Assembly: GCA_017964105.1 (NCBI GenBank)
Contig: JAGCSP010000051.1
Span: 1 to 7,549 of the forward strand
Direction of reading: 5' to 3'
Origin: Clostridia bacterium
GTDB lineage: Bacteria > Bacillota > Clostridia > Christensenellales > UBA1242
Length of the DNA stretch: 7,549 nt
The notes under the pieces were generated by a model. It saw only the letters and a list, made by a program, of their open reading frames with translations. It ran no database searches and had not been told where the DNA came from. The stretch's first letter is position 1, and each line of letters begins with the position of its first letter. The position numbers and the translations under genes are program-made. This document shows, piece after piece, positions 1 through 6,507 of this stretch.

Positions 1-1847
1 AAAAGGTAATAAAAGAATTAAACTTAGAAGACGAAAAACTAGATGATGTGGATTGGCATATTTCAAATGCAAAAAACATGGGTTATGATCCACAAGAGTA
101 TTCAAAGGAATTTGGATACTATGATAATATTGATATCATCATAAAAGTATATACTGAGTATGAAAAACAGTTACATGATAACAATGCATTAGATTTTGAT
201 GATTTGCTCATAAAAACGTTATATTTACTTAATAATGTGCAAGGCGTAAGAGAATATTATCAACAAAAATTTCATTATATTTTGGTTGATGAATTCCAAG
301 ATACCAACCTTGTTCAATACAAAATCGTACGAATTTTGGGTGCAAAGCATGGCAACATATTTGTAGTTGGTGACGAAGATCAATCTATATATGGTTGGCG
401 TGGCGCAAATGTTGGGAATATACGTGATTTTATATCTGATTTTCCAAATTGCAAAGTGTATAAATTGGAACAAAATTATCGCAGCACAAAGAACATTTTG
501 TCTAGCGCAAACAAACTAATTGCAAACAATAATTCTCGAATAGAAAAAACTTTGTTTACTAATAACGAACTTGGTGATGATGTTGTACTTTATGGTGCTT
601 ATGACGAATCTGATGAATGTGATTGGGTAGCGCGCCATATTCATGCACTAACTTCAAATGGTGTTAGTTATAATGAAATTGGTGTTTTGATGCGTATCTC
701 ATCGTTATCGCGCATTATGGAAGAAAAACTATTAAACTACGATATTCCATACAAGGTAAGTGGCATATTTAAGTTCTTTGAAAGAGCAGAAATCAAAAAT
801 ATAGTTGCTTATATGTCATGCATTGTAAATGAATATGATAGTGTGTCACTTTCAAGAATTATCAACTTTCCTAAACGTGGAATTGGTGAGAGCAGTATTG
901 AGACACTTGCCCAAATCGCATATAATAATGGAGTATCTATGCGCAGTGTGGTATTAAATTGTGAAAAGTATGGTTTGTCTACTTCACTATGTAACAAATT
1001 GCAGCCTTTCATTCATATTATGAATGAATTGCTTACAACTATTGATACAATGAGTATAACTGAGTGGGTAAAAAACTTACTTAAAATTACAGGTATCAAT
1101 GAGTTGTATAATACAAAATCAGAGGAAGATGTTACACGTAAATTAAATATTGAAAGTTTTGTGCAGTCTGTTGCCACATTTGAACATGACAACGATAATG
1201 ATAGCGTGGCAGATTATTTGCAATCAGTAACATTACAAAATGATTTAAGTGAAGAAGATTCAAGTAATGGTGTTAGTGTTTCTACTGTGCATGCAAGTAA
1301 AGGATTAGAGTTCAAGTATGTATTTATTATTGGTGCAGAAGATGGAATATTTCCACTAAGCAGAAGCATGGATGAACATGATGACTTAGAAGAAGAACGC
1401 AGACTAATGTATGTGGCAATCACTAGGGCAAAGATAAAATTATATGTGTCATATGCAAAAAGTAGATTTTTGTATGGCAAACGCAATTACACCATAATCA
1501 GCCGTTTTGTAAAAGAAATGGGTTTACAAAAAGAAAGAGAAAAGAGGGTCGATTATGGTGCAAGTTACAATACAAATTCACCATTTAAATTGAATAAAAT
1601 TTCTACAGAAAATTCAAATATTAAATATGACAACGACATGTGGAAAAATAAAATATCCAAACAAAACGATAAATATAGCGAATACAAGGTTGGCGAACTT
1701 GTGCTTCATCCTAAATTTGGTGTGGGCACAATTATTAAAACTGAATTAATTGGTGATAATAGTTTTGTTTCAGTTGATTTCAAGGGAATTGGAGTAAAGA
1801 CGTTGTCACTTAGTTTTGCTCCATTGCAATTAATAAAGAAAAGGTAA
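1..1847 (+). CDS. pcrA: ATP-dependent DNA helicase PcrA/UvrD (superfamily 1A), 5' truncated by window edge
   Basis: 3'-5' DNA helicase of the UvrD/Rep/PcrA family, which unwinds DNA in nucleotide excision repair and clears replication conflicts. The frame is open from base 3 with no start, and the codons before the GTG at 48 read as normal PcrA sequence (KVIKELNL...), so that GTG is internal. Roughly 120-130 N-terminal residues, including the Walker A loop, lie outside the window. Visible motifs in order: DFDDLL near 192-209; Walker B DEFQDT at 288-305; motif III GDEDQSIYGWRGA at 369-407; NYRS at 474-485; FFERAEIKN near 774-800; motif V TVHASKGLEF at 1284-1313; motif VI EEERRLMYVAITRA at 1389-1430. 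The C-terminus carries the PcrA-type tail domain (VGELVLHPKFGVGTI near 1687-1731), which favours PcrA over Rep. No frameshift or missing motif in the visible part. It is followed closely by ligA, the usual Bacillota order. Confidence 0.96.
   Translation, partial: KVIKELNLEDEKLDDVDWHISNAKNMGYDPQEYSKEFGYYDNIDIIIKVYTEYEKQLHDNNALDFDDLLIKTLYLLNNVQGVREYYQQKFHYILVDEFQDTNLVQYKIVRILGAKHGNIFVVGDEDQSIYGWRGANVGNIRDFISDFPNCKVYKLEQNYRSTKNILSSANKLIANNNSRIEKTLFTNNELGDDVVLYGAYDESDECDWVARHIHALTSNGVSYNEIGVLMRISSLSRIMEEKLLNYDIPYKVSGIFKFFERAEIKNIVAYMSCIVNEYDSVSLSRIINFPKRGIGESSIETLAQIAYNNGVSMRSVVLNCEKYGLSTSLCNKLQPFIHIMNELLTTIDTMSITEWVKNLLKITGINELYNTKSEEDVTRKLNIESFVQSVATFEHDNDNDSVADYLQSVTLQNDLSEEDSSNGVSVSTVHASKGLEFKYVFIIGAEDGIFPLSRSMDEHDDLEEERRLMYVAITRAKIKLYVSYAKSRFLYGKRNYTIISRFVKEMGLQKEREKRVDYGASYNTNSPFKLNKISTENSNIKYDNDMWKNKISKQNDKYSEYKVGELVLHPKFGVGTIIKTELIGDNSFVSVDFKGIGVKTLSLSFAPLQLIKKR
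1840..1844 (+). promoter_or_regulatory. Ribosome binding site of ligA inside the pcrA 3' end
   Basis: AAAGG lies 9 bases before the GTG at 1854 and inside the last codons of pcrA. It supports the GTG as the ligA start and suggests coupled translation of the two genes, whose coding regions are 6 bases apart. Confidence 0.6.
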
Positions 1848-1853
1848 TTAAAA

Positions 1854-3809
1854 GTGGACAAATTACAAAGGGAAAAAGATTTAATCAAGTTAATAAAAAA
1901 GCATAATTACAACTATTATGTGCTAGATAATCCTACTATTTCAGATAAAGAGTATGATGATCTTTACTATGAACTTGTAGCTTTGGAAAAAGAAACAGGG
2001 GTAGTGTTGCCAGATAGTCCAACACAACAAGTGGGCGATACTGTGTTAAAAGGATTCAAAAAACATACTCACGAACGCAAGTTATATTCGTTAGATAAAC
2101 GAAACACTTATGAAGAATTATTGGCTTGGGTAAATGACATTAATAGTGAATTTGGTGAGCAAGATTATACTCTTGAATATAAGTATGATGGTTTGCGTAT
2201 AACTATCACTTATGAGGATGGAATTATTACAAATGCAGCAACTCGTGGCAATGGTGTGGTGGGCGAAGATGTTACTGCCCAAATTTTACAAATTGCCGGT
2301 GTGCCAAAACAAATCGACTACAAGGGCAAAGTAATTGTAATGGGTGAGGCAATGATGAAGTTGTCTAGCCTAGAAGAATATAATAAACATGCAGATGAGC
2401 CACTAAAAAATGCAAGAAATGCTGCGGCTGGCGCTATTAGAAATTTAGATTTAAGTGTTATCAAAAGCAGAAAAATTGATATATTCTTTTATGATATTTT
2501 ATACATTGATTCTGTGGCGTTTTCAACTCAAAAAGAAATGCACGAATTTTTGGTCAAAAATGGCTTTTTAACAGACTATTTTGAAATATTGCATAATAGT
2601 GAAGAACTAATAAAAAAGGTTAGGAATATTGATGATAAAAAACTAAGCCTAGATATACTTATTGATGGTGCTGTAATAAAGGTAAATAATCTTGCTATTC
2701 GTGATGAAATTGGCTATACAAATAAATTTCCTAAATGGGCAATGGCATATAAATTTGAAGCGCAAGAGCTAACGAGTATTTTACGTGATGTGGTGTGGCA
2801 AGTTGGTAGAACTGGCAAGATTACTCCAATTGCAATAATTGATCCAATAGAGCTTGCTGGTGCTACCGTAAAGCGCGCAACACTTAATAATTTTGGCGAT
2901 ATCGTGCGTAAAGATGTGAAAATAGGTAGTAGAGTGCTAGTAAGGCGTAGTAACGAAGTTATTCCAGAAATTCTTGGTGTGTCTGAACATTATCATAATT
3001 CTAAAGATGTTATACCACCAAGTGTATGTCCATGCTGTGGAACTAACCTTGTTGAAGATGGTGCTAATATCTTCTGTCCAAATAAGTTACATTGCAAAGA
3101 CCAAGTTATTGACAAACTTGACCACTATACTACAAGAAATGCAATGAATATAGAAGGTCTTAGTGGTAAAACATTAGAATTGTTGTATGAGAAATTAGAC
3201 ATAAATACAATTGATAAATTGTACACCTTAACAAAGGAAGATTTGTTATCTTTGGAGGGATTTAAGGATAAAAAAGCAACAAATATTTTACAACAATTAG
3301 AAAATAGTAAACATGTAAAGTTGGCTAATTTTGTATTTGCATTAGGCGTACCTAATGTTGGTGAAAAAACTGCAAAAGACTTAGCAAAAACCTTTGGAAA
3401 TTTAAATGCAATAATGAATGCAACAGTAGAACAATTAGTTGCCATTCCTGATGTTGGTGAAGTTGTTGCAAAGAGTATAGTTGATTATTTTGCAGACGAA
3501 CAAACTAAACAATTGATAGAAAAGTTATTCTCACTTGGTGTAACAGTTGGCGAAGAATTAAACGAAACAGAATACAATGAATATTTTACCGGTAAAACAG
3601 TTGTTCTCACCGGAACTCTTTCAAATTACACAAGAGATCAGGCAAAAGCTATATTAGAGAGATTTGGAGCCAATGTTGCAAGCAGCGTAAGTAAGAACAC
3701 TGACTTGGTGTTAGCAGGAGAAAGTGCTGGTTCAAAACTATCAAAGGCACAAAGTCTTGGTATTAAAATAATTAGTGAGCAACAATTTGAAAGCTTTATT
3801 GCAAAGTAA
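1854..3809 (+). CDS. ligA: NAD+-dependent DNA ligase LigA
   Basis: Seals nicks in duplex DNA during replication and repair, using NAD+ to adenylate an active-site lysine. The 651-residue protein has every LigA domain. Domain Ia (about 1-60) has the YYVLDNPTISDKEYD pattern. The nucleotidyltransferase core has the adenylated lysine K110 in KYDG, E108, E165, R188 and R196 in the NARNAAAGAIRN loop, K276 in DGAVIKVN and K300 in AYKFEAQE. The OB fold follows (VGRTGKITPIA). The zinc finger has C392, C395, C408 and C414. A helix-hairpin-helix region spans about 430-570 and a BRCT domain about 575-651 (TGKTVVLTGTL...). E. coli LigA is 671 residues, so this copy is full length. It starts with GTG, chosen from the upstream SD and the fit of domain Ia to residue 1. 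It is co-directional and probably co-transcribed with pcrA, and ends just before an intrinsic terminator. Its NARNAAAGAIRNLD and GRTGKITPIA loops differ from the commoner NPRNAAAGSLRQLD and GRTGxLTPVA forms (family comparison from memory). Confidence 0.97.
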   Translation: MDKLQREKDLIKLIKKHNYNYYVLDNPTISDKEYDDLYYELVALEKETGVVLPDSPTQQVGDTVLKGFKKHTHERKLYSLDKRNTYEELLAWVNDINSEFGEQDYTLEYKYDGLRITITYEDGIITNAATRGNGVVGEDVTAQILQIAGVPKQIDYKGKVIVMGEAMMKLSSLEEYNKHADEPLKNARNAAAGAIRNLDLSVIKSRKIDIFFYDILYIDSVAFSTQKEMHEFLVKNGFLTDYFEILHNSEELIKKVRNIDDKKLSLDILIDGAVIKVNNLAIRDEIGYTNKFPKWAMAYKFEAQELTSILRDVVWQVGRTGKITPIAIIDPIELAGATVKRATLNNFGDIVRKDVKIGSRVLVRRSNEVIPEILGVSEHYHNSKDVIPPSVCPCCGTNLVEDGANIFCPNKLHCKDQVIDKLDHYTTRNAMNIEGLSGKTLELLYEKLDINTIDKLYTLTKEDLLSLEGFKDKKATNILQQLENSKHVKLANFVFALGVPNVGEKTAKDLAKTFGNLNAIMNATVEQLVAIPDVGEVVAKSIVDYFADEQTKQLIEKLFSLGVTVGEELNETEYNEYFTGKTVVLTGTLSNYTRDQAKAILERFGANVASSVSKNTDLVLAGESAGSKLSKAQSLGIKIISEQQFESFIAK

Positions 3810-3815
3810 AAAAAG

Positions 3816-3843
3816 AAAAGCACAATTTTTAGGTGCTTTTTTT
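3816..3843 (+). terminator. Intrinsic terminator after ligA
   Basis: An 8-bp perfect stem, AAAAGCAC (3816-3823) with GTGCTTTT (3833-3840), has a 9-base loop and runs into seven T residues (3837-3843). It starts 7 bases after the ligA stop and separates the pcrA-ligA unit from the promoter of the next gene. Confidence 0.88.
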
Positions 3844-3854
3844 AATTTTACTTA

Positions 3855-3883
3855 TTGACAACTCGTAGTTTAATTGCTACAAT
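3855..3883 (+). promoter_or_regulatory. Sigma-A-type promoter with extended -10, for the iscS-iscU unit
   Basis: A perfect -35 TTGACA (3855-3860), a 17-base spacer and -10 TACAAT (3878-3883) are preceded by TG one base upstream (TGC at 3875-3877), giving an extended -10. Start of transcription is expected near 3890, giving a 5' leader of about 53 bases. A short GTAG/CTAC inverted repeat (3865-3868, 3877-3880) lies in the spacer and touches the -10. It is too short to call an operator. Confidence 0.85.
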
Positions 3884-3927
3884 TATAGCGTTATATGTAA
3901 AATATTATATATTTTTATCGAAATCTT

Positions 3928-3932
3928 GGAGG
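3928..3932 (+). promoter_or_regulatory. Ribosome binding site of the cysteine desulfurase gene
   Basis: GGAGG lies 10 bases before the ATG at 3943. It fixes that ATG as the start, which also matches the family N-terminus (VYLDNAATT). Confidence 0.8.
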
Positions 3933-3942
3933 AAAATACTTA

Positions 3943-5169
3943 ATGGATAAAAAGGTATACTTAGACAATGCAGCAACCACAGTTCTTAGTGGTGAAGTAT
4001 TGAGTGAAATGCTTCCATATATGTCTACAATCTATGGTAATAGCAATAGTTTGCATAGTTTTGGTAGAGAAGCAGCAAATGGTGTAGACAAAGCCCGCGA
4101 TATTATTGCAAATGCAATAGGCGCTAGATCTAATGAAATTTTCTTTACATCAGGTGGTACTGAGGCAAACAACTGGGCAATCCGTGGTGTTGCTTATGCC
4201 AATGCAAATCGTGGCAAGCATATTATAGTTAGTTCAATAGAACACCATAGCATTCTAGATGTATGCAAAGAACTAGAAAAAGAAGGATTTGAAATCACAT
4301 ATTTGCCAGTTGATGGTGAGGGTTTGGTGGATGTAGTAGAATTACTTCATGCAATTAGACCTGACACAATATTGGTATCTATCATGGCTGTAAATAATGA
4401 GGTGGGTACTATTCAAAACATCAAAGCAATTGGCGAAATTGTAAAAGATTACAAGGCATATTTCCATACTGATGCTGTTCAAGCAATTAGCGTATTACCA
4501 CTTGATGTTCAATCAATGCATATTGATTTACTTACACTTTCTGCTCATAAAATCCATGGTCCAAAGGGTGTAGGTGCATTATATATTCGTACGGGCGTTA
4601 CTTGCAAAAAATTCATGCAAGGTGGCGAACAAGAATTAGATAGACGTGGTGGCACAGTAAATGTGTCTGGCGTAGTTGGTTTTGGCAAGGCAATGGAATT
4701 AACCATTAGAGATATGAAAGTAACAAACAAGAAAATTGCATCTGTTGCAGATTATTTTATCAAAAAACTTAGCTATGCAATTGCTGATATCAAAGTAAAT
4801 GGTAAAATGAATCAAAAAGCACCTGGAATCGTGAATGTAAGCTTTGAGCGTGTAGAAGGCGAAAGTATTCTTATGATGCTAGACATGGAAGGTGTTGCAG
4901 TGTCCACAGGTAGTGCTTGTGCATCTGGTAACGCTCACAAATCACATGTTTTGGCAGCTATGGGATTAGCACCAGAATATGTAAATGGTGCAATTAGATT
5001 TTCATTTAGTGCAGATAACACCACAGAAGAAGCTGATTACGTAGTTGAAAAACTTGTTTCAATTGTAAAGAAATTAAGAGCAATGAGTCCATTAAAGAAA
5101 AAAGCAAAAGAAGAGTCTGAAGCAAAGAAGGCAAAGAAAACTCCAAAGTCAAAAAAGGAGGCTAAATAA
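3943..5169 (+). CDS. iscS: Cysteine desulfurase, IscS/NifS type, with lysine-rich C-terminal tail
   Basis: PLP enzyme that takes sulfur from cysteine, leaving alanine, and holds it as a persulfide for Fe-S clusters or tRNA thiolation. Fold-type I aminotransferase features over 408 residues: N-terminal YLDNAATT (6-13), TSGGTEANN (69-77), EHHSIL with H101/H102 (PLP stacking), NNEVGTIQ (151-158), TDAVQ with D177, and SAHKIHGPKG with the PLP lysine K203. The mobile catalytic loop is STGSACASG with C326 (321-329), followed by SHVLAAMG. The body ends near residue 381. Residues 384-408 are an added tail of mostly Lys, Ala and Glu, which most IscS proteins lack. The GGTVN at 236-240 replaces the usual AGTEN. 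The iscU-like gene follows 2 bases after the stop, as expected for a sulfur donor beside its acceptor. The specific partner and product are inferred. The name could equally be nifS. Confidence 0.93.
   Translation: MDKKVYLDNAATTVLSGEVLSEMLPYMSTIYGNSNSLHSFGREAANGVDKARDIIANAIGARSNEIFFTSGGTEANNWAIRGVAYANANRGKHIIVSSIEHHSILDVCKELEKEGFEITYLPVDGEGLVDVVELLHAIRPDTILVSIMAVNNEVGTIQNIKAIGEIVKDYKAYFHTDAVQAISVLPLDVQSMHIDLLTLSAHKIHGPKGVGALYIRTGVTCKKFMQGGEQELDRRGGTVNVSGVVGFGKAMELTIRDMKVTNKKIASVADYFIKKLSYAIADIKVNGKMNQKAPGIVNVSFERVEGESILMMLDMEGVAVSTGSACASGNAHKSHVLAAMGLAPEYVNGAIRFSFSADNTTEEADYVVEKLVSIVKKLRAMSPLKKKAKEESEAKKAKKTPKSKKEAK
5155..5161 (+). promoter_or_regulatory. Ribosome binding site of the iscU-like gene, encoded in the iscS tail
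   Basis: AAGGAGG lies within the last codons of iscS (Lys-Glu-Ala), 10 bases before the ATG at 5172. The stop and next start are separated by 2 bases, so translation of the pair is probably coupled. Confidence 0.8.
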
Positions 5170-5171
5170 TT

Positions 5172-5807
5172 ATGTATAATGACAAAGTATTAGAAATATT
5201 TAGAAATCCTCAAAACTATGGTAGAATTGCAAAGGCTGATGCAGTTGGTAAAGCAGGCGAAGTAGAAGACGGCGATGTAATTAAGTTGTTTGTTCGTTTG
5301 AAAGGTGAAACAATTGAAGAGGTGGGATTTGAAACATTTGGCTGTGTTGCAGCAATTGTATCAAGTGCAGTTATTACAGATTTACTTAAAGGCAAAACAC
5401 TTGAACAAGCTCTCAAATTAAAAGCAGAAGACGTTGTAAAAGTTGTTGATGAATTGCCATTGGGTAAAGAGCATGGTGCAGAACTTGCAGTAAAAGCAGT
5501 AGAAGATTTGGTTTTGAATTATCGTAAGCGCTTGGTTAAAGAGGGTAAACTAAGTGAAGAAGAATTTAAGAAATTGACTGCTAATGAGAAAGTAAAGGTA
5601 AAAGCGCCAAAGACTAAAGCATCCAAAAAAGATAAGAAAGCAAAAAAACCTGCAAAGAAAGTTGCAAAAGAAGAAAAGAAAGTAGTAGAGAAAAAAGAAG
5701 AAACACAACCTGAACAACCAAAAAAAGAAATTCATAGTGCAAGTAAGTTAATGCTTCTTACAAAGAAAATTACCACTACAACCACAACAAAAAATGCTGC
5801 AAAATGA
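5172..5807 (+). CDS. IscU/NifU-N-like scaffold homologue lacking two of three ligand cysteines, with long lysine-rich tail
   Basis: Residues 1-121 match the IscU/NifU N-terminal scaffold fold on which IscS sulfur and iron are assembled into Fe-S clusters: MYNDKVLEIFRNPQNYG at the start, GDVIKLFVRL (34-43), FETFGCVAAIVSS (53-65), LLKGKTLEQAL (71-81) and ELPLGKEHGAEL (94-105). Against E. coli IscU, the first cysteine (C37) is D33, the second (C63) is kept as C58 and the third (C106) is G102. The neighbouring D39 and H105 equivalents are kept as D35 and H101. The LPPVK chaperone-binding motif reads LPLGK. C58 is the only cysteine in the protein. Residues from about 122 on form a roughly 90-residue extension rich in Lys, Ala and Glu, ending in a six-Thr run and KNAAK; standard IscU is about 128 residues. 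The gene sits 2 bases after iscS and shares its promoter. Family membership is clear; classical cluster assembly activity is doubtful, so no gene symbol is given. Confidence 0.85.
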   Translation: MYNDKVLEIFRNPQNYGRIAKADAVGKAGEVEDGDVIKLFVRLKGETIEEVGFETFGCVAAIVSSAVITDLLKGKTLEQALKLKAEDVVKVVDELPLGKEHGAELAVKAVEDLVLNYRKRLVKEGKLSEEEFKKLTANEKVKVKAPKTKASKKDKKAKKPAKKVAKEEKKVVEKKEETQPEQPKKEIHSASKLMLLTKKITTTTTTKNAAK

Positions 5808-5821
5808 TGCAGTATTTTTTT
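5794..5821 (+). terminator. Intrinsic terminator overlapping the iscU-like stop codon
   Basis: The stem ATGCTGCA (5794-5801) with TGCAGTAT (5808-5815) is 8 bp with one G-T wobble, extendable by flanking A/T pairs. The 6-base loop ends in the TGA stop (5805-5807), and T residues run from 5815 to 5821. The 5' arm therefore encodes the last residues of the protein. Confidence 0.8.
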
Positions 5822-5874
5822 GTAATAATTTGTCGTTTTTTACTAATACTAAATGTAGGTAAAGGGGGCAAAAT

Positions 5875-6015
5875 ATGAAAGATTTGGCAATTATTACATT
5901 TGCAGTAGGTATGCTTGCAGGAGCATACGTTGTATCCAATTCGCGCAAAGCGCAAAATGTGGTGGAAAGTAGCAAAAAAGCAATAAAAAAGAAAATTGAT
6001 AAAATGACAAAATAA
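5875..6015 (+). CDS. Small single-pass membrane-anchored protein, 46 residues, unknown function
   Basis: Starts with ATG 6 bases after a strong AAAGGGGG ribosome site (5861-5868). The protein begins MKDLAIITFAVGMLAGAYVV: a hydrophobic, glycine- and alanine-containing stretch at about residues 4-20 reads as one membrane helix. After SNSRKAQNVVESS comes a cytoplasmic-looking tail rich in lysine (KKAIKKKIDK). The layout recalls YtxH-like small proteins (short N-terminal anchor, charged helical tail), but this is a resemblance in shape, not a confident family call. It stands alone between the iscU-like terminator and ruvX. I see no convincing promoter in the 53 bases upstream, so it may depend on read-through or a weak promoter. 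The ribosome site and clean hydrophobic/charged division argue that it is a real gene. Confidence 0.7.
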   Translation: MKDLAIITFAVGMLAGAYVVSNSRKAQNVVESSKKAIKKKIDKMTK

Positions 6016-6034
6016 TTTTATTTACCCAAAACCC

Positions 6035-6061
6035 TTTATAAAAGTGTTAGTTTGTGATAAT
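6035..6061 (+). promoter_or_regulatory. Candidate extended -10 promoter for ruvX
   Basis: TGT followed by GATAAT (6053-6061) forms an extended -10 element. The only -35-like sequence is a weak TTTATA (6035-6040) at a short 15-base spacing, so the TG motif would have to compensate. The expected transcription start (about 6067-6069) is immediately before the ruvX ATG at 6070. Confidence 0.5.
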
Positions 6062-6069
6062 ATTATTGT

Positions 6070-6504
6070 ATGAACAATAAGTATTTTAGAATTATGGCAA
6101 TAGATTATGGTGATAAACGAATTGGTATTGCATTTACTGATGTAACACATACCATTTGTTCGCCATACCAAACATACACTCGTGTATCATTTGCAAAAGA
6201 TATGGAATATCTTACTAATCTAATAAATGAAAAAAATGCAAAGATTATTGTGTTTGGTTTGCCGCTAAATATGGATGGTTCTAGCGGTCCAAGAGTGGAA
6301 CGCACACATGAATTTGCAAATGCACTAAAAAAACGTGTTGATGCACAATTTGAGTTCGTTGACGAACGTATGTCTAGTGTATATGCTGAAGAATTTTTGC
6401 TTGAAATGGATGTATCTAGAGCAAAAAGAAAAGAAGTTATTGATAAAATGGCTGCTCAAATAATATTAAAAACATATATGGACACGCAGTATAAAGGAGA
6501 ATAA
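6070..6504 (+). CDS. ruvX: YqgF/RuvX family putative Holliday junction resolvase or pre-16S rRNA nuclease
   Basis: RNase H-fold nuclease of the YqgF family, reported to act in 16S rRNA 5' maturation and proposed as a Holliday junction resolvase. The 144-residue length is typical. Motifs: IDYGDKRIGIAFTD (11-24) with acidic D12; VFGLPLNMDGSSGPR (61-75); FVDERMSS with D98, E99 and R100; and the last acidic site in EVIDKMAAQIIL, D125. The ATG at 6070 gives five extra residues before the usual RIMAIDYG start. No purine-rich ribosome site precedes it (upstream bases are AATATTATTGT). An internal ATG at 6094 would cut into the first beta strand and is less likely. The DUF1292 gene follows with a 3-base gap, matching the ruvX/yrzB neighbourhood known in Bacillota. 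Confidence 0.93.
   Translation: MNNKYFRIMAIDYGDKRIGIAFTDVTHTICSPYQTYTRVSFAKDMEYLTNLINEKNAKIIVFGLPLNMDGSSGPRVERTHEFANALKKRVDAQFEFVDERMSSVYAEEFLLEMDVSRAKRKEVIDKMAAQIILKTYMDTQYKGE
6494..6499 (+). promoter_or_regulatory. Ribosome binding site of the DUF1292 gene
   Basis: AAGGAG lies in the last codons of ruvX, 8 bases before the ATG at 6508, supporting that start and operon coupling. Its strength contrasts with the absence of such a site before ruvX. Confidence 0.75.
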
Positions 6505-6507
6505 ATT

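Noticed and set aside
48..50. GTG as a possible start of the helicase gene
   Set aside because: The frame is open upstream to the window edge and encodes recognisable PcrA sequence, and Walker A is missing, so the gene is cut by the edge instead of starting here.
809..1486. Minus-strand frames opposite pcrA
   Set aside because: They lie entirely antisense to strongly conserved helicase motifs and have no recognisable protein features.
3884..3927. AT-rich symmetrical stretch in the iscS leader as an IscR/Rrf2-type operator
   Set aside because: Matches are limited to short A/T arms that occur by chance in such DNA, and no GC-anchored dyad or known operator pattern is visible.
5640..5710. Slippery A AAAAAA run in the iscU-like tail as a programmed -1 frameshift
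   Set aside because: The -1 frame gives only about 20 unremarkable residues before a stop, I see no stimulatory structure, and such A runs are expected in lysine-rich coding DNA.
5550..5735. Minus-strand 61-codon frame rich in Phe and Leu that looks like a membrane protein
   Set aside because: It is the antisense of the AAA/AAG-rich lysine tail of the iscU-like gene, which automatically reads as TTT/CTT codons. It has no independent ribosome site or promoter.
6016..6034. Possible terminator after the 46-residue gene
   Set aside because: Only A/T-only pairing is available and there is no stem with G-C pairs before a T run, so read-through into ruvX cannot be excluded.
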